This document shows, in pieces, positions 54,806-63,596 of a stretch of 64,000 nucleotides of DNA. Under the pieces are notes generated by a model. The model was not told where the DNA came from, ran no database searches, and saw only the letters and a list, made by a program, of their open reading frames with translations. The first letter of the stretch is position 1, and each line of letters begins with the position of its first letter. This DNA is from Bacteroidales bacterium MB20-C3-3 (lineage in GTDB: Bacteria; Bacteroidota; Bacteroidia; Bacteroidales; UBA932). Location of the stretch: assembly GCA_035609245.1 (NCBI GenBank), contig CP141202.1, forward strand, positions 1,240,001 to 1,304,000. Direction: 5' to 3'. A program made the translations under genes and the position numbers.

Positions 54806-56110
54806 ATGAATATTAAAGATTTACACTCGTTGTTTCTTGAGTCATCAGGAGTAACAACAGATACACGGGAGATTAAGAAGGGGGCTATCTTTTTCGCCCT
54901 GAAGGGGGATAACTTTGATGGTAATGATTATGCACAGAAGGCAGTTGAGCTGGGTGCATCGTGGAGTGTATGCGACCGGAGGGGAGTTGAAGGGGCCAGA
55001 ATCATCTATGTTAAGGATAGTCTAAAGGCATTACAGGACCTGGCTGCATACCACAGAAGATATATTGGTGTTCCTCTTTTTGCACTTACCGGTACTAATG
55101 GTAAGACAACTACAAAAGAGCTTATCTCATCAGTCTTATCAAAGAGGTATAAGGTCCTCTCAACGGCAGGCAACCTAAATAACCACATTGGAGTTCCGTT
55201 GACCCTGCTTAAGATGGACAGAGAGACCGAGATAGCCGTTATTGAGATGGGCGCAAGCGCTCCCGGAGAGATAGAGCTTCTTTGTAAAATTGCAACCCCC
55301 GATGCCGGACTGATAACAAATGTAGGAAAGGCACACCTGCTGGGCTTTGGATCATTTGATGGTGTAAGACGCACCAAAGGAGAACTGTACGATTATTTAA
55401 AAGCATCCTCAGGGACTGCTCTTTATAATTCAGGAAATCCCATTTTGGTTGATATGATAAACGAGCGAAAAGGTTTAAAGATTATCCCATATGGAGCAGA
55501 ACTGGCCGGGACGTTAATCCTTCCATCATCCCCGGAGAATCCGTTTTTGAGTATGAAAATTGAGGGGGGAAGGGTAATCAAAACAAATATGATTGGCTCA
55601 TACAACTCAGATAATGTGCTTGCCGCACTGGCTGCAGGGGCTCTCTTTGAGGTTGATAAAGAGGAAGCTGTAAAAGCCATTGAAGAGTATTACCCATCAA
55701 ATAACAGATCTCAGCTCACCAAAGGAGAGCGTAACACCCTGATAATAGATGCTTACAATGCTAATCCTACCAGTATGAGGGCTGCTTTAGAAAATTTCAA
55801 GGATATGGATTGTGAGAAAAAGGGGCTTGTCCTTGGGGATATGCTTGAACTGGGAGAGTTCTCAGATCAGGAGCATCAGGAAATTTTAAAACTAGCACTT
55901 GCCATTAACCCTGATATTATCTTTCTTGTGGGGACTGAGTTTGGTAAAGCTCTTTTGAAAATTGCACAGGGCAATCCATATGTTGAACTTTTTGAAAACT
56001 CTGAGGCTCTGAGAGAGCGTTTGGAAAAAAGGGAGATGACAGGAATAACTTTTCTTGTAAAAGGGTCAAGAGGAACCAGATTAGAGAGGGCCATCCCTGC
56101 TCTTCTATAA
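54806..56110 (+). CDS. murF: UDP-N-acetylmuramoyl-tripeptide--D-alanyl-D-alanine ligase
   Basis: 434 residues from the ATG at 54806. An N-terminal Mur-ligase domain (SSGVTTDTREIKKGAIFFALKGDNFDG) precedes the ATP-binding LTGTNGKTTTKE and the Mur-family segments AVIEMGASAPGEI and GLITNVGKAHLLGFGS. The C-terminal part with IIDAYNANPTSMRAAL matches MurF rather than MurC-E. The enzyme adds D-Ala-D-Ala to the peptidoglycan precursor in the cytoplasm. Its end overlaps the convergent glycosyltransferase gene by six bases. No other mur gene is adjacent. Confidence 0.95.
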   Translation: MNIKDLHSLFLESSGVTTDTREIKKGAIFFALKGDNFDGNDYAQKAVELGASWSVCDRRGVEGARIIYVKDSLKALQDLAAYHRRYIGVPLFALTGTNGKTTTKELISSVLSKRYKVLSTAGNLNNHIGVPLTLLKMDRETEIAVIEMGASAPGEIELLCKIATPDAGLITNVGKAHLLGFGSFDGVRRTKGELYDYLKASSGTALYNSGNPILVDMINERKGLKIIPYGAELAGTLILPSSPENPFLSMKIEGGRVIKTNMIGSYNSDNVLAALAAGALFEVDKEEAVKAIEEYYPSNNRSQLTKGERNTLIIDAYNANPTSMRAALENFKDMDCEKKGLVLGDMLELGEFSDQEHQEILKLALAINPDIIFLVGTEFGKALLKIAQGNPYVELFENSEALRERLEKREMTGITFLVKGSRGTRLERAIPALL

Positions 56111-57169
56111 CATCTTTCTACCTTTTATGTATGGTGCAATATCCCCAAACCTTGGTTTCCCGCCTCTGATAAGGAATGAGAGTACAATAAGACCTCTCAT
56201 TACTCCTGAAAGTTTGATTACCGATGAGGATTTGCTCCTTTCCAGCCTATGTCTGTTTTGCCTGAACTCTTTGTGAGCCTGGACAACTGCATTATAAAAG
56301 CCCTTTTTACCCTGTATGAGAAATATTACAGCTGAGAGTCCATCAAAAATCATCCTGACAACAATAACAGGAAGTAATTTATGCTTGGGGAGATTCTTGT
56401 ACAGCATATAAAGATTGTTCCTGTAATTTAACATCAGCTTTCTGGGGGAGTTGTTTGGAAGTGTACCCCCTCCAACATGGTAAACTACTGATGATGGGAA
56501 TACCCAGATTTCAAAACCTGCCAACTGAGCTCTCCAGCAGAGGTCAATCTCCTCCATATGTGCGAAAAAGTTTTCATCAAGGCCGCCTAAATCTTTGTAG
56601 AGAGAAGACTTGATCATCATTGCGGCCCCGCTTGCCCAGAAAATTGTTGAGTCACGGTTGTACTGAGCTCTGTCCTTTTCAATATAAGATAGTATCCTCC
56701 CCCTGCAAAAAGGATATCCCAGCGAATCTATGAAACCACCAGATGCTCCGGCATACTCAAAAGCATCTTTTTCAAACGCAGACAATATCTTAGGCATTGC
56801 GACACCAGCTCCCGGATGGTTGGAAAACCCCTCATGCATTCTTTCAAGCCACCCCGGTGTCACCTCAACATCTGAGTTCAGCAGCACAAAAAAGTCTGCC
56901 TGAATTTGTGCAAGAGCTTTATTATACCCTCCGGTAAAACCATAATTTTTTTCAAATCTTATTACTCTTACCGAAGAGTAGTGAAGAGAGATCCATTCAA
57001 CAGATCCGTCTGTTGAACCGTTATCTGCAACTACTACAAAACTTGAAGGAGATGTTGAATATTTAACAACTCCCGGAAGAAAACGCTCAAGATAGTGCTT
57101 TCCGTTCCAGTTAAGGATTACTATGGCTGTTAATGGCAATTTGGCTGATTTTGATGATATGCTGTACAA
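56105..57169 (-). CDS. Glycosyltransferase family 2
   Basis: 354 residues. The GT-A fold is visible: AIVILNWNG at the start, VVADNGSTDGS, then VLLNSDVEV as the DxD-type metal motif, and EEIDLCWRAQLAGFEIW, the acceptor and base region typical of rhamnosyl- and related transferases. A C-terminal hydrophobic helix suggests attachment to the inner membrane. The sugar and acceptor are unknown. It follows the anti-sigma gene by eight bases and may share its transcript. Confidence 0.92.
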   Translation of the reverse strand: MYSISSKSAKLPLTAIVILNWNGKHYLERFLPGVVKYSTSPSSFVVVADNGSTDGSVEWISLHYSSVRVIRFEKNYGFTGGYNKALAQIQADFFVLLNSDVEVTPGWLERMHEGFSNHPGAGVAMPKILSAFEKDAFEYAGASGGFIDSLGYPFCRGRILSYIEKDRAQYNRDSTIFWASGAAMMIKSSLYKDLGGLDENFFAHMEEIDLCWRAQLAGFEIWVFPSSVVYHVGGGTLPNNSPRKLMLNYRNNLYMLYKNLPKHKLLPVIVVRMIFDGLSAVIFLIQGKKGFYNAVVQAHKEFRQNRHRLERSKSSSVIKLSGVMRGLIVLSFLIRGGKPRFGDIAPYIKGRKML

Positions 57170-57177
57170 AAATAGGA

Positions 57178-58323
57178 TTAAAAGCGATATCTCAAACCAA
57201 TTTCCAGTTTGAACTGAAGAGGTTGCACTGTTCTTATGCTTTTAGGCTGATAATTATAGAAGTAATATGTAAGCATTGGGTCTGCATATAGTCCAATATT
57301 CTTACCCAGCAAATACTCAGCTCCAACAGCAACTCCGGCTGACCACTGATAACCTCTTACAGAGTTTGTCTCCACATATGCCAGAGGCCCGTTTACCTTA
57401 ATTCTCTCTGATAACCCCTTCTCTAGAGTGACTCCGCCTCCCCCGTAGATAGAGAAATTCTTTGATGTTATTATTTTTGAATAGAGATAAAGTGGTATTC
57501 CAATGTAGTGCAGAGACTCCTCTTTTTTAAGAGCCTCATTGAATGTCCTCTCCTCAGTTATTGAATATAGCATGGTATAGTTAATTCCTGTAACTGCAAA
57601 AAGAGATTTAGTAAGAGGAAGAGAAACCTGAAGCCCTATTGATACCGGCGGAAGATATCTTGTATCGTAAAGCGTCTCCAGGTCATTTCTCTCTCTGGCA
57701 AGAGAGGATGAGAGTTCGTTGAAGGTTATATAATCAAAGGTCTGGAGCGCCCTCTCTGTACTTCCGGAAGCAGGCGAGACTGTTGTTGAGAAAGCAATGG
57801 TTGGCTTCCCAATGTTAAATCTTCTCTTTTTGACAACTACCTCTTCATCGGATGGCCAAAGCTGAACAGATGGCTCCTTTTTAGTATTCTGAGGTTGTTG
57901 TGAGGGCTTATTCTCCTCCGGCAGACTCTGAGGCTCTTGCTCCTCTGCGGGGATTTCAATCTTATCGCTATTATTAGCCGGAGTCTCTGCTCTTCTGTTC
58001 TTGGGACTAGCAGTTGTTACCACTTTATCAGCAGCGATTGCGGCAGGAGGCTCTTTCTCGCTTTGAGATTCAGATTCCTGAATAATTATATCAGCCTTCA
58101 GCGGAGGATCAAGCGATCTCCAGATTGAATCCTTTCCAATAATTAAAAACAGGGCAACTGCTGCGGCCAGCGCTGCAACAGCTCTGGTTGTTCTGAAAAA
58201 AACGACCCTTCTTCTTGCGGAAGATAGTTCGTTTTGAATAGAATCCCAAGACGAAGGGTCAGGAATCTCTTCGTAACTCTCCATCTTATCCTTTATTCGT
58301 CTATAAAAATCACTCTCCTTCAT
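57178..58323 (-). CDS. Putative dual-membrane anti-sigma protein: inner-membrane helix plus outer-membrane barrel
   Basis: 381 residues. The first 45 residues are charged and should lie in the cytoplasm; one membrane helix follows at about 46-63 (TRAVAALAAAVALFLIIG). Residues about 75-165 are rich in Pro, Glu, Ser and Gln, a likely extended periplasmic linker. From about 170 the sequence looks like a small outer-membrane beta barrel of the PorT/OMP type, with alternating strands and the terminal strand ending LRYRF. The gene overlaps that of an ECF sigma factor by 14 bases. This matches the dual membrane-spanning anti-sigma (Dma) design described in Bacteroides thetaiotaomicron, recalled from memory; the function here is inferred. 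Confidence 0.7.
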   Translation of the reverse strand: MKESDFYRRIKDKMESYEEIPDPSSWDSIQNELSSARRRVVFFRTTRAVAALAAAVALFLIIGKDSIWRSLDPPLKADIIIQESESQSEKEPPAAIAADKVVTTASPKNRRAETPANNSDKIEIPAEEQEPQSLPEENKPSQQPQNTKKEPSVQLWPSDEEVVVKKRRFNIGKPTIAFSTTVSPASGSTERALQTFDYITFNELSSSLARERNDLETLYDTRYLPPVSIGLQVSLPLTKSLFAVTGINYTMLYSITEERTFNEALKKEESLHYIGIPLYLYSKIITSKNFSIYGGGGVTLEKGLSERIKVNGPLAYVETNSVRGYQWSAGVAVGAEYLLGKNIGLYADPMLTYYFYNYQPKSIRTVQPLQFKLEIGLRYRF

Positions 58324-58870
58324 TCTGTCTCTTTATCCTTTCCTGAAGCCAAACCCTCGCTCTGCTTAGCTGTGAGCGGGAACTGCCTTCACTTATGTTT
58401 AACTCTTTAGCAATCTCCTGGTGGTTATAGCCTTCAATTGCATACATATTGAACACAATTCTGAATCCATCCGGCATTGACGCTATCAACTCCATAAGCT
58501 CTTTTGAACTCATTGTCTCCACTGCACCGGGAAAATCGCTTATTTCACCTATGGCATTATCAATCTCCTCTGTGTTTCTAAGTATATCTACTTTTCTCAG
58601 AGACATAAGTGCCGTATTCACGAAAATCCTTCTTATCCAACCCTCGAAAGAGCCGGTTCCGCTGTAGCTGTCAATTTTGTTAAAGAGCGTAATGAATCCA
58701 TCGTGCAGAATATCCTTAGCCCTCTCTCTGTCTCCTGCATAACGCGAGGCGAGGGTGAGCATTCTTGGAGCATATATCTCGTAGAGTTTCCGCTGAGCAG
58801 TTGGTTCCCGCTTTATGCAGCCCTCTATCAACTCCTGCTGTGTGGAATATTCTCTTCTTTGGATTCCCAT
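58310..58870 (-). CDS. ECF RNA polymerase sigma factor (sigma-70 family)
   Basis: 186 residues from the ATG at 58870; starts at 58900 or 58918 are possible, but the last overlaps a likely -7 promoter element (TATCATTG on the minus strand near 58916-58923). Region 2 contains YAPRMLTLASRYAGDRERAKDILHDGF and GSFEGWIRRIFVNTAL; region 4 has MPDGFRIVFNMYAIEGYNHQEIAKELNISEGSSRS. The sequence pattern is typical of Bacteroidetes sigma factors that lack a FecR partner. Its stop overlaps the start of the anti-sigma candidate gene, pointing to coupled control. Confidence 0.93.
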   Translation of the reverse strand: MGIQRREYSTQQELIEGCIKREPTAQRKLYEIYAPRMLTLASRYAGDRERAKDILHDGFITLFNKIDSYSGTGSFEGWIRRIFVNTALMSLRKVDILRNTEEIDNAIGEISDFPGAVETMSSKELMELIASMPDGFRIVFNMYAIEGYNHQEIAKELNISEGSSRSQLSRARVWLQERIKRQNEGE

Positions 58871-58963
58871 TTCTGTTATTAATAGATGCAAATTAACCAT
58901 CTTTTGTTGCATTGGCAATGATAATTGGACATTGGATTGATATTTGTAAAGGGATAATTTGAT

Positions 58964-58971
58964 TATTTTTG
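58964..58971 (+). promoter_or_regulatory. Putative promoter for the TPR protein gene
   Basis: TATTTTTG matches TAnnTTTG, with a TTTG 17 bases upstream (58943-58946), slightly short of the usual spacing. It lies 18 bases ahead of the ATG at 58990. Confidence 0.45.
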
Positions 58972-58989
58972 TAAATCACACTATCACAA

Positions 58990-60705
58990 ATGAGAAGCAC
59001 CTTGAAAAACAATGCATTAAAACACACATTAACAATACTGTTGATGGCCGTTGCGATTTTTTCGCACAACTCCCTTGATGCAAAAAAAGATAACAGAGAG
59101 AGAGATTTTTTATTTATGGAGGGGTTAAGAATGGTTAATCTGGGACAACTCTCAGGGGCAGAAAAGATCTTTACCGAACTTACCTCAAAATTTCCTCAGA
59201 TGGATGCTGCATATTATAATCTTGCAAATATTCATCTCAAAAAAGGGGATCTTTCAAAGGCTCTAAAATTTACCGAGAAGGCTGTTGCTGCTGATAGTTC
59301 TAACTACTGGTACTCTATTCAGCTTGCAAGACTATACTCTGCAATGGGAGATCTCGCAAAATCCACAGAGGTGTATGAATCTGTTAAAAGGAGAAATCCG
59401 GCCGGAACAAGTCTCTATATTGAGCTTATAGACATATATGTCAGAGGCAGGGAGTATGACAAAGCACTTCTTACACTGGAGGATATTGAGAAAAGAGGTG
59501 GAGTAAACGAAGCTACTGCCCTTACCAGATATAATATAATGGTTAACCAGGGGAAAATGGAATCGGCAATCCAAATGATTGAGGAGGTAGAGAAGAGCTC
59601 CCCCTCACCCAGAATATCTTCACTATTGGGAGATTACTACGCCTCTGTGAAGAAGGATACCCTGGCCATGCAATACTACTCGGCAGCTCTTGCTCTTGAA
59701 CCCGGTTATATTCCGGCAATATTCGGTCTGGCAGAGAGCTACAGGATAAGAGGACAATACGATCTTTACTTCCAGCATATGTTCCCGTTTATGGCAAATT
59801 CTGATGTTAATCCGGGAATGAAGGTTGAATATATGAAAGAGATCCTTGCAAATCAGAAATTTGTACAGACTTTTTATCCACAGATTGACACCTTAATGCA
59901 AAATTTATATACTGCACATCCTGAAGATAGCCTGGTTGCTTACAATCATGCTGTTTTTCTGGTACAGTCAGCCAGGCCTGAGAAAGGCCTTGATATTCTT
60001 AAAGACAACATTAAACGGTATCCGGAAGAGAGAAACCCTCTTCATCAATACCTCTCTCTGCTCTATTATCTTGAAAAATGGGATGAGCTTATAAGTATGA
60101 GTGATTCTGCTCTTCTCTCCCATCCGGCAGATATTGAATTTATGCAGCTCAAAGGTATTGGAGAGCTTCAGATGAACAAGACAAGCGATGCCATTGAAAC
60201 ATTTCTCAAAATACTTCCTTTAGCAAAGGGAGATAGCGCATCTACAGTTAGGATTCTCTCAATCCTGGGAGATACTTATTATATGGCCGGAAATAAAAAG
60301 GAGTCATACAAATACTACAAAAAGACAATCCGCCTGGAGCCAAATCATGCTCCTGCACTTAATAATTATGCATATTACCTGAGTGAGGAGAATAAACAGC
60401 TAAAGAGAGCTCTGGAAATGAGTAAAAGGACAGTTGAGCTGGAGCCGGAGAATTCGACCTACCTGGATACATATGCCTGGATCCTTCATAAACTGGGAAG
60501 AAACAGCGAAGCTAAGACCATCCTTAAACAAGCCATGGTATACGGAGGAAACGAAAATGCAGATATACTTGATCACTACGCCGAGGTCCTCTTTGCTCTC
60601 GGAGAAAAAGATCTTGCTTATATATACTGGGGGCAGGCCCATAAACTCGATCCATCGCTCGATATTGCAGCAAAAGTTGAGAAAATTAAATCCGGTAAAA
60701 GATGA
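58990..60705 (+). CDS. Exported TPR-repeat protein
   Basis: 571 residues. A signal peptide (about 1-31, ending SLDA) is followed by some eight to ten tetratricopeptide repeats with the usual Ala/Gly/Tyr/Pro positions, for example AAYYNLANIHLKKGDLSKAL, IPAIFGLAESYRIRGQYD, ALNNYAYYLSEENKQLKRAL and DILDHYAEVLFALGEKDLA. TPR proteins are scaffolds for protein complexes; the position next to an EnvC-like factor (ATGA overlap) hints at cell-envelope assembly or division. No lipobox is seen, so it should be periplasmic or surface-bound by other means. Confidence 0.92.
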   Translation: MRSTLKNNALKHTLTILLMAVAIFSHNSLDAKKDNRERDFLFMEGLRMVNLGQLSGAEKIFTELTSKFPQMDAAYYNLANIHLKKGDLSKALKFTEKAVAADSSNYWYSIQLARLYSAMGDLAKSTEVYESVKRRNPAGTSLYIELIDIYVRGREYDKALLTLEDIEKRGGVNEATALTRYNIMVNQGKMESAIQMIEEVEKSSPSPRISSLLGDYYASVKKDTLAMQYYSAALALEPGYIPAIFGLAESYRIRGQYDLYFQHMFPFMANSDVNPGMKVEYMKEILANQKFVQTFYPQIDTLMQNLYTAHPEDSLVAYNHAVFLVQSARPEKGLDILKDNIKRYPEERNPLHQYLSLLYYLEKWDELISMSDSALLSHPADIEFMQLKGIGELQMNKTSDAIETFLKILPLAKGDSASTVRILSILGDTYYMAGNKKESYKYYKKTIRLEPNHAPALNNYAYYLSEENKQLKRALEMSKRTVELEPENSTYLDTYAWILHKLGRNSEAKTILKQAMVYGGNENADILDHYAEVLFALGEKDLAYIYWGQAHKLDPSLDIAAKVEKIKSGKR

Positions 60706-61889
60706 GACCTCTCTTTAAAGTAGTTTTTATGGTTGTTCTAATATCTTTTTCTGTTATTGCGACAGGCCAGAGCATTGAGGAGCAGGAGCTTAAAAAGAGG
60801 CAAATTGAAGAGGAGATTGCTTTTCTTGACAGTCAGTTATCTACCACAAAGAAAAAGCAGGCTGATAATACCAAAGAGCTTAATTTCATCCGAAGAAAAA
60901 TTTCAAACAGGAAGAGACTTCTTAGTCAGATTGAGAATGAGATCCTGACAATCAATAAAGAGATGACGCAAAGTGAGGGGGAGATCAACAGATTGAACAG
61001 AGATCTTGCGCAGCTTAAAAAGGAGTACTCAAAGCTTATCTATGAGGCCTACAAACACAGAGATCAGGCATCATGGATGATGTATGTGCTTGCAAGCAAT
61101 ACTATTGATCAGGGCTATAAAAGATGGGTGTTTTTTAAGGATTTTAATAATTCAATGCAGGAGAGAGCTTCCAGAATCAAGGCTACATCTGAAGAGATAA
61201 GCAACAAGGTAGATGCTTTGGAAAAAATGAAGGAGAAGTCAATAAAAAGTCAGGAGCAGAGAAGCAGTGAATATAAAAAGCTTCAGACTGATGAAAAGGG
61301 GGCCCGTCAGACAATATCACAACTCTCAAGACAGGAGAAGCAATTCAGGGCTCAGCTTGATTCAAAAAGGAGAGAGGTAGAGCGGCTTAACCGTGAAATA
61401 GAGAGGATTCTTGCCGAGGCAATGAAGGCAAAGGAAAGTCCTGATTTTAAGGAGAGTGTTGCAGAGAGGAAGCTATCTGATAATTTTGAACTCAACAAAG
61501 GGAAACTACCCTGGCCGGTTAAGAGAGGTGCTGTTGTAGAGGAGTTTGGTCAACACAACCACCCGGTTTTTAAAAATGTTAAACTCCCCTTCAACAACGG
61601 AGTAAACATTGCAACCGACAAAGGGGCTGAGGTGTTTTGTGTTTTTGATGGTGTGGTAAAACAGGTCCTGGTTATGCCCGGATATAACCAGTGTGTACTT
61701 GTTCAGCATGGTAGTTTTTACACTTTCTACTGTAAACTTGATAAGGTTACAGTTAAGGCCGGCGAGAAGCTTAAAACGGGACAAGCAATGGGAGCCCTTG
61801 CTGCTTCAGATGAGAATGGATCAGTAATTCATTTTCAGCTTTGGCACGGCACAAACAAACAGAATCCGGAGCTTTGGATCAGTAAATAA
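60702..61889 (+). CDS. EnvC-like murein hydrolase activator with degenerate LytM (M23) domain
   Basis: 395 residues. A signal peptide ends at ATGQ (about 22). Two long coiled coils (about 24-110 and 150-245) precede a LytM domain starting near Trp271. In active M23 enzymes the first ligands form HxGxD; here the sequence is N298-N-G-V-N302, so both are Asn. YaHL has become YCKL, and HLHF has become VIHF. With most of the metal site gone, peptidase activity is unlikely; this matches EnvC and NlpD, which activate amidases at the septum. The ATG overlaps the stop of the TPR gene. Confidence 0.9.
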   Translation: MRPLFKVVFMVVLISFSVIATGQSIEEQELKKRQIEEEIAFLDSQLSTTKKKQADNTKELNFIRRKISNRKRLLSQIENEILTINKEMTQSEGEINRLNRDLAQLKKEYSKLIYEAYKHRDQASWMMYVLASNTIDQGYKRWVFFKDFNNSMQERASRIKATSEEISNKVDALEKMKEKSIKSQEQRSSEYKKLQTDEKGARQTISQLSRQEKQFRAQLDSKRREVERLNREIERILAEAMKAKESPDFKESVAERKLSDNFELNKGKLPWPVKRGAVVEEFGQHNHPVFKNVKLPFNNGVNIATDKGAEVFCVFDGVVKQVLVMPGYNQCVLVQHGSFYTFYCKLDKVTVKAGEKLKTGQAMGALAASDENGSVIHFQLWHGTNKQNPELWISK

Positions 61890-63579
61890 AACTGCTCCCG
61901 CCAATAAACTCTCTCATTACAGATGTAGGCGGAATATTGGTCATCTCTGATGGCTGAAGCTCTACAATATATGAGAGAAACTTAAGTAATCTCATGCTCT
62001 CTGTTGAGGCAGGTGAATTAGCCGGAATTCTTCTCAGCAATGGTTCTGCAAAATATTTTAAAAGAGGTAATTCATAAATAAGCGCAGAGTTAAACATTAT
62101 ATCTGCGTTCTCCTGGAATGGAAATATATTGCTTATTTCACCTCTTCTTACACTTGGCCATCTGAGTATAGTAGCTTCAGGACTTGCTCCTCTGTACTGA
62201 CTGTCTCTTACCATTCTTCTAATAAGACGGCTGTCAGATGTAGATATATTGTTATTCTCGTCTAATGAAAGAGAGGTCAGGGCGCTGGCATAAATTTTAT
62301 ATACTCTGTCTGCAGGAATATGATTTGTAAGGGCAGGATTAAGTCCGTGAATTCCCTCCATTATCAGAATATCCTTCTCTCCCAGGGTTAGTTTATCTCC
62401 GGGAAAAACTCTTTTGCCCTGAGCAAAATCAAATTTTGGAAGTTCAATGGTCTTGCCCTCAAAAAGTTCGTTGAGTTGCTGATTAAGAAACTCTGTATCC
62501 ATTGCTCCCAGAGATTCAAAATCAAAATTGCCATCTTTATCCCTTGGTGTTCTCTCTCTGTCTACAAAGTAGTTATCCATCTCAATTACTACAGGATTTA
62601 ACCCGAGCACCTTCGCCTGCAGAGCAACTCTTTTTGAAGTGGTGGTTTTTCCGCTGCTTGAGGGTCCGGCAATAAGCACCAGCTTAACCTTATCCCTCCT
62701 CTTATATATTTCATCAGCTATAGCAGCATATTTTCTCTCGTGAAGACCCTCTGAAATCTGAATCAGCTCCCTTGCCTTTCCCATTTTTATCGCACTGTTG
62801 AGGGCGCCAACTCCGCTTACACCTAAAATACTGCACCAGTTTGAGTACTCTTTAAAAACATCAAAAAGTTTATACTGGTAAGGAGTTTTGACTATTTTAT
62901 CAGGATTTGACGGGTTTGGAGTTCTAATGAGGAAACCTCTGCTGAAGAAGTCCAGATCCCAGGCCTGGATTACTCCGGTGGATGGGACAAGTGGTCCGTA
63001 ATAATGATCAGGATATCCGTCAAGGAAATATACAGTAGTGAAGAATTTGCCCCTCAGCTCGTGAAGCAGAGCCTTCTCCGGACGCCTGTTCTGCCTGAAC
63101 ATCTTTATTGCCTCTTCTGTCTTAATCTTGTGTCTGGTAAATGGCAAATCAGCATTAATTATCTGTTGAACTCTGTATTTAAGAGCTTTAACCTCCTCAT
63201 CACTTAGTGGTATCTCTTTAGGAGTACCATCTTCATCTCTCTGCAAATCTCTTATCTCTGCATACATCCCGTTTTGCAGGTTATAATCAATAACAAGTGA
63301 GTATTGTGGGTAGAGATCTGCAACAGCCTTTTGAACAATAAAATTAAGGGAGCGACTGTAGGTTCTCTGCCCATCTGTGTGTGAGTAATCAATAAACCTT
63401 ATATTGTTCTCAACATATATCTGGAAACTTAGCTCTTTAAGCTGATTATCAACAATAGCAGCCAGAACAGGTTGATCAGGTATATATCCTGTTCTCTCCA
63501 GCAATTCGCTAAGAGTGGTTCCCGGTTCACAATCAATTATTGAATTAATATTCTCGCAATAAACTTTAATGTTTGCCAT
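61879..63579 (-). CDS. Nucleoside (uridine) kinase-like protein with TGS and ThrRS-like N-terminal domains
   Basis: 566 residues. The N-terminus is a TGS domain (about 1-60, with SIIDCEPGTTLSELLE), followed by a region like the second domain of threonyl-tRNA synthetase (DLYPQYSLVIDYNLQNGMYAE, RVQQIINADLPF). From about 290 comes a uridine kinase/phosphoribulokinase domain with Walker A GPSSSGKTT, EMDNYFVDRERTP and LIMEGIHGLNP. This fusion is widespread in Bacteroidetes and Firmicutes and usually labelled nucleoside kinase or uridine kinase; its real substrate is not well settled. It is cytoplasmic. Its end overlaps the convergent envC-like gene by 11 bases. Confidence 0.92.
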   Translation of the reverse strand: MANIKVYCENINSIIDCEPGTTLSELLERTGYIPDQPVLAAIVDNQLKELSFQIYVENNIRFIDYSHTDGQRTYSRSLNFIVQKAVADLYPQYSLVIDYNLQNGMYAEIRDLQRDEDGTPKEIPLSDEEVKALKYRVQQIINADLPFTRHKIKTEEAIKMFRQNRRPEKALLHELRGKFFTTVYFLDGYPDHYYGPLVPSTGVIQAWDLDFFSRGFLIRTPNPSNPDKIVKTPYQYKLFDVFKEYSNWCSILGVSGVGALNSAIKMGKARELIQISEGLHERKYAAIADEIYKRRDKVKLVLIAGPSSSGKTTTSKRVALQAKVLGLNPVVIEMDNYFVDRERTPRDKDGNFDFESLGAMDTEFLNQQLNELFEGKTIELPKFDFAQGKRVFPGDKLTLGEKDILIMEGIHGLNPALTNHIPADRVYKIYASALTSLSLDENNNISTSDSRLIRRMVRDSQYRGASPEATILRWPSVRRGEISNIFPFQENADIMFNSALIYELPLLKYFAEPLLRRIPANSPASTESMRLLKFLSYIVELQPSEMTNIPPTSVMREFIGGSSFIY

Positions 63580-63596
63580 TTCGTTATTTTTTTGAC

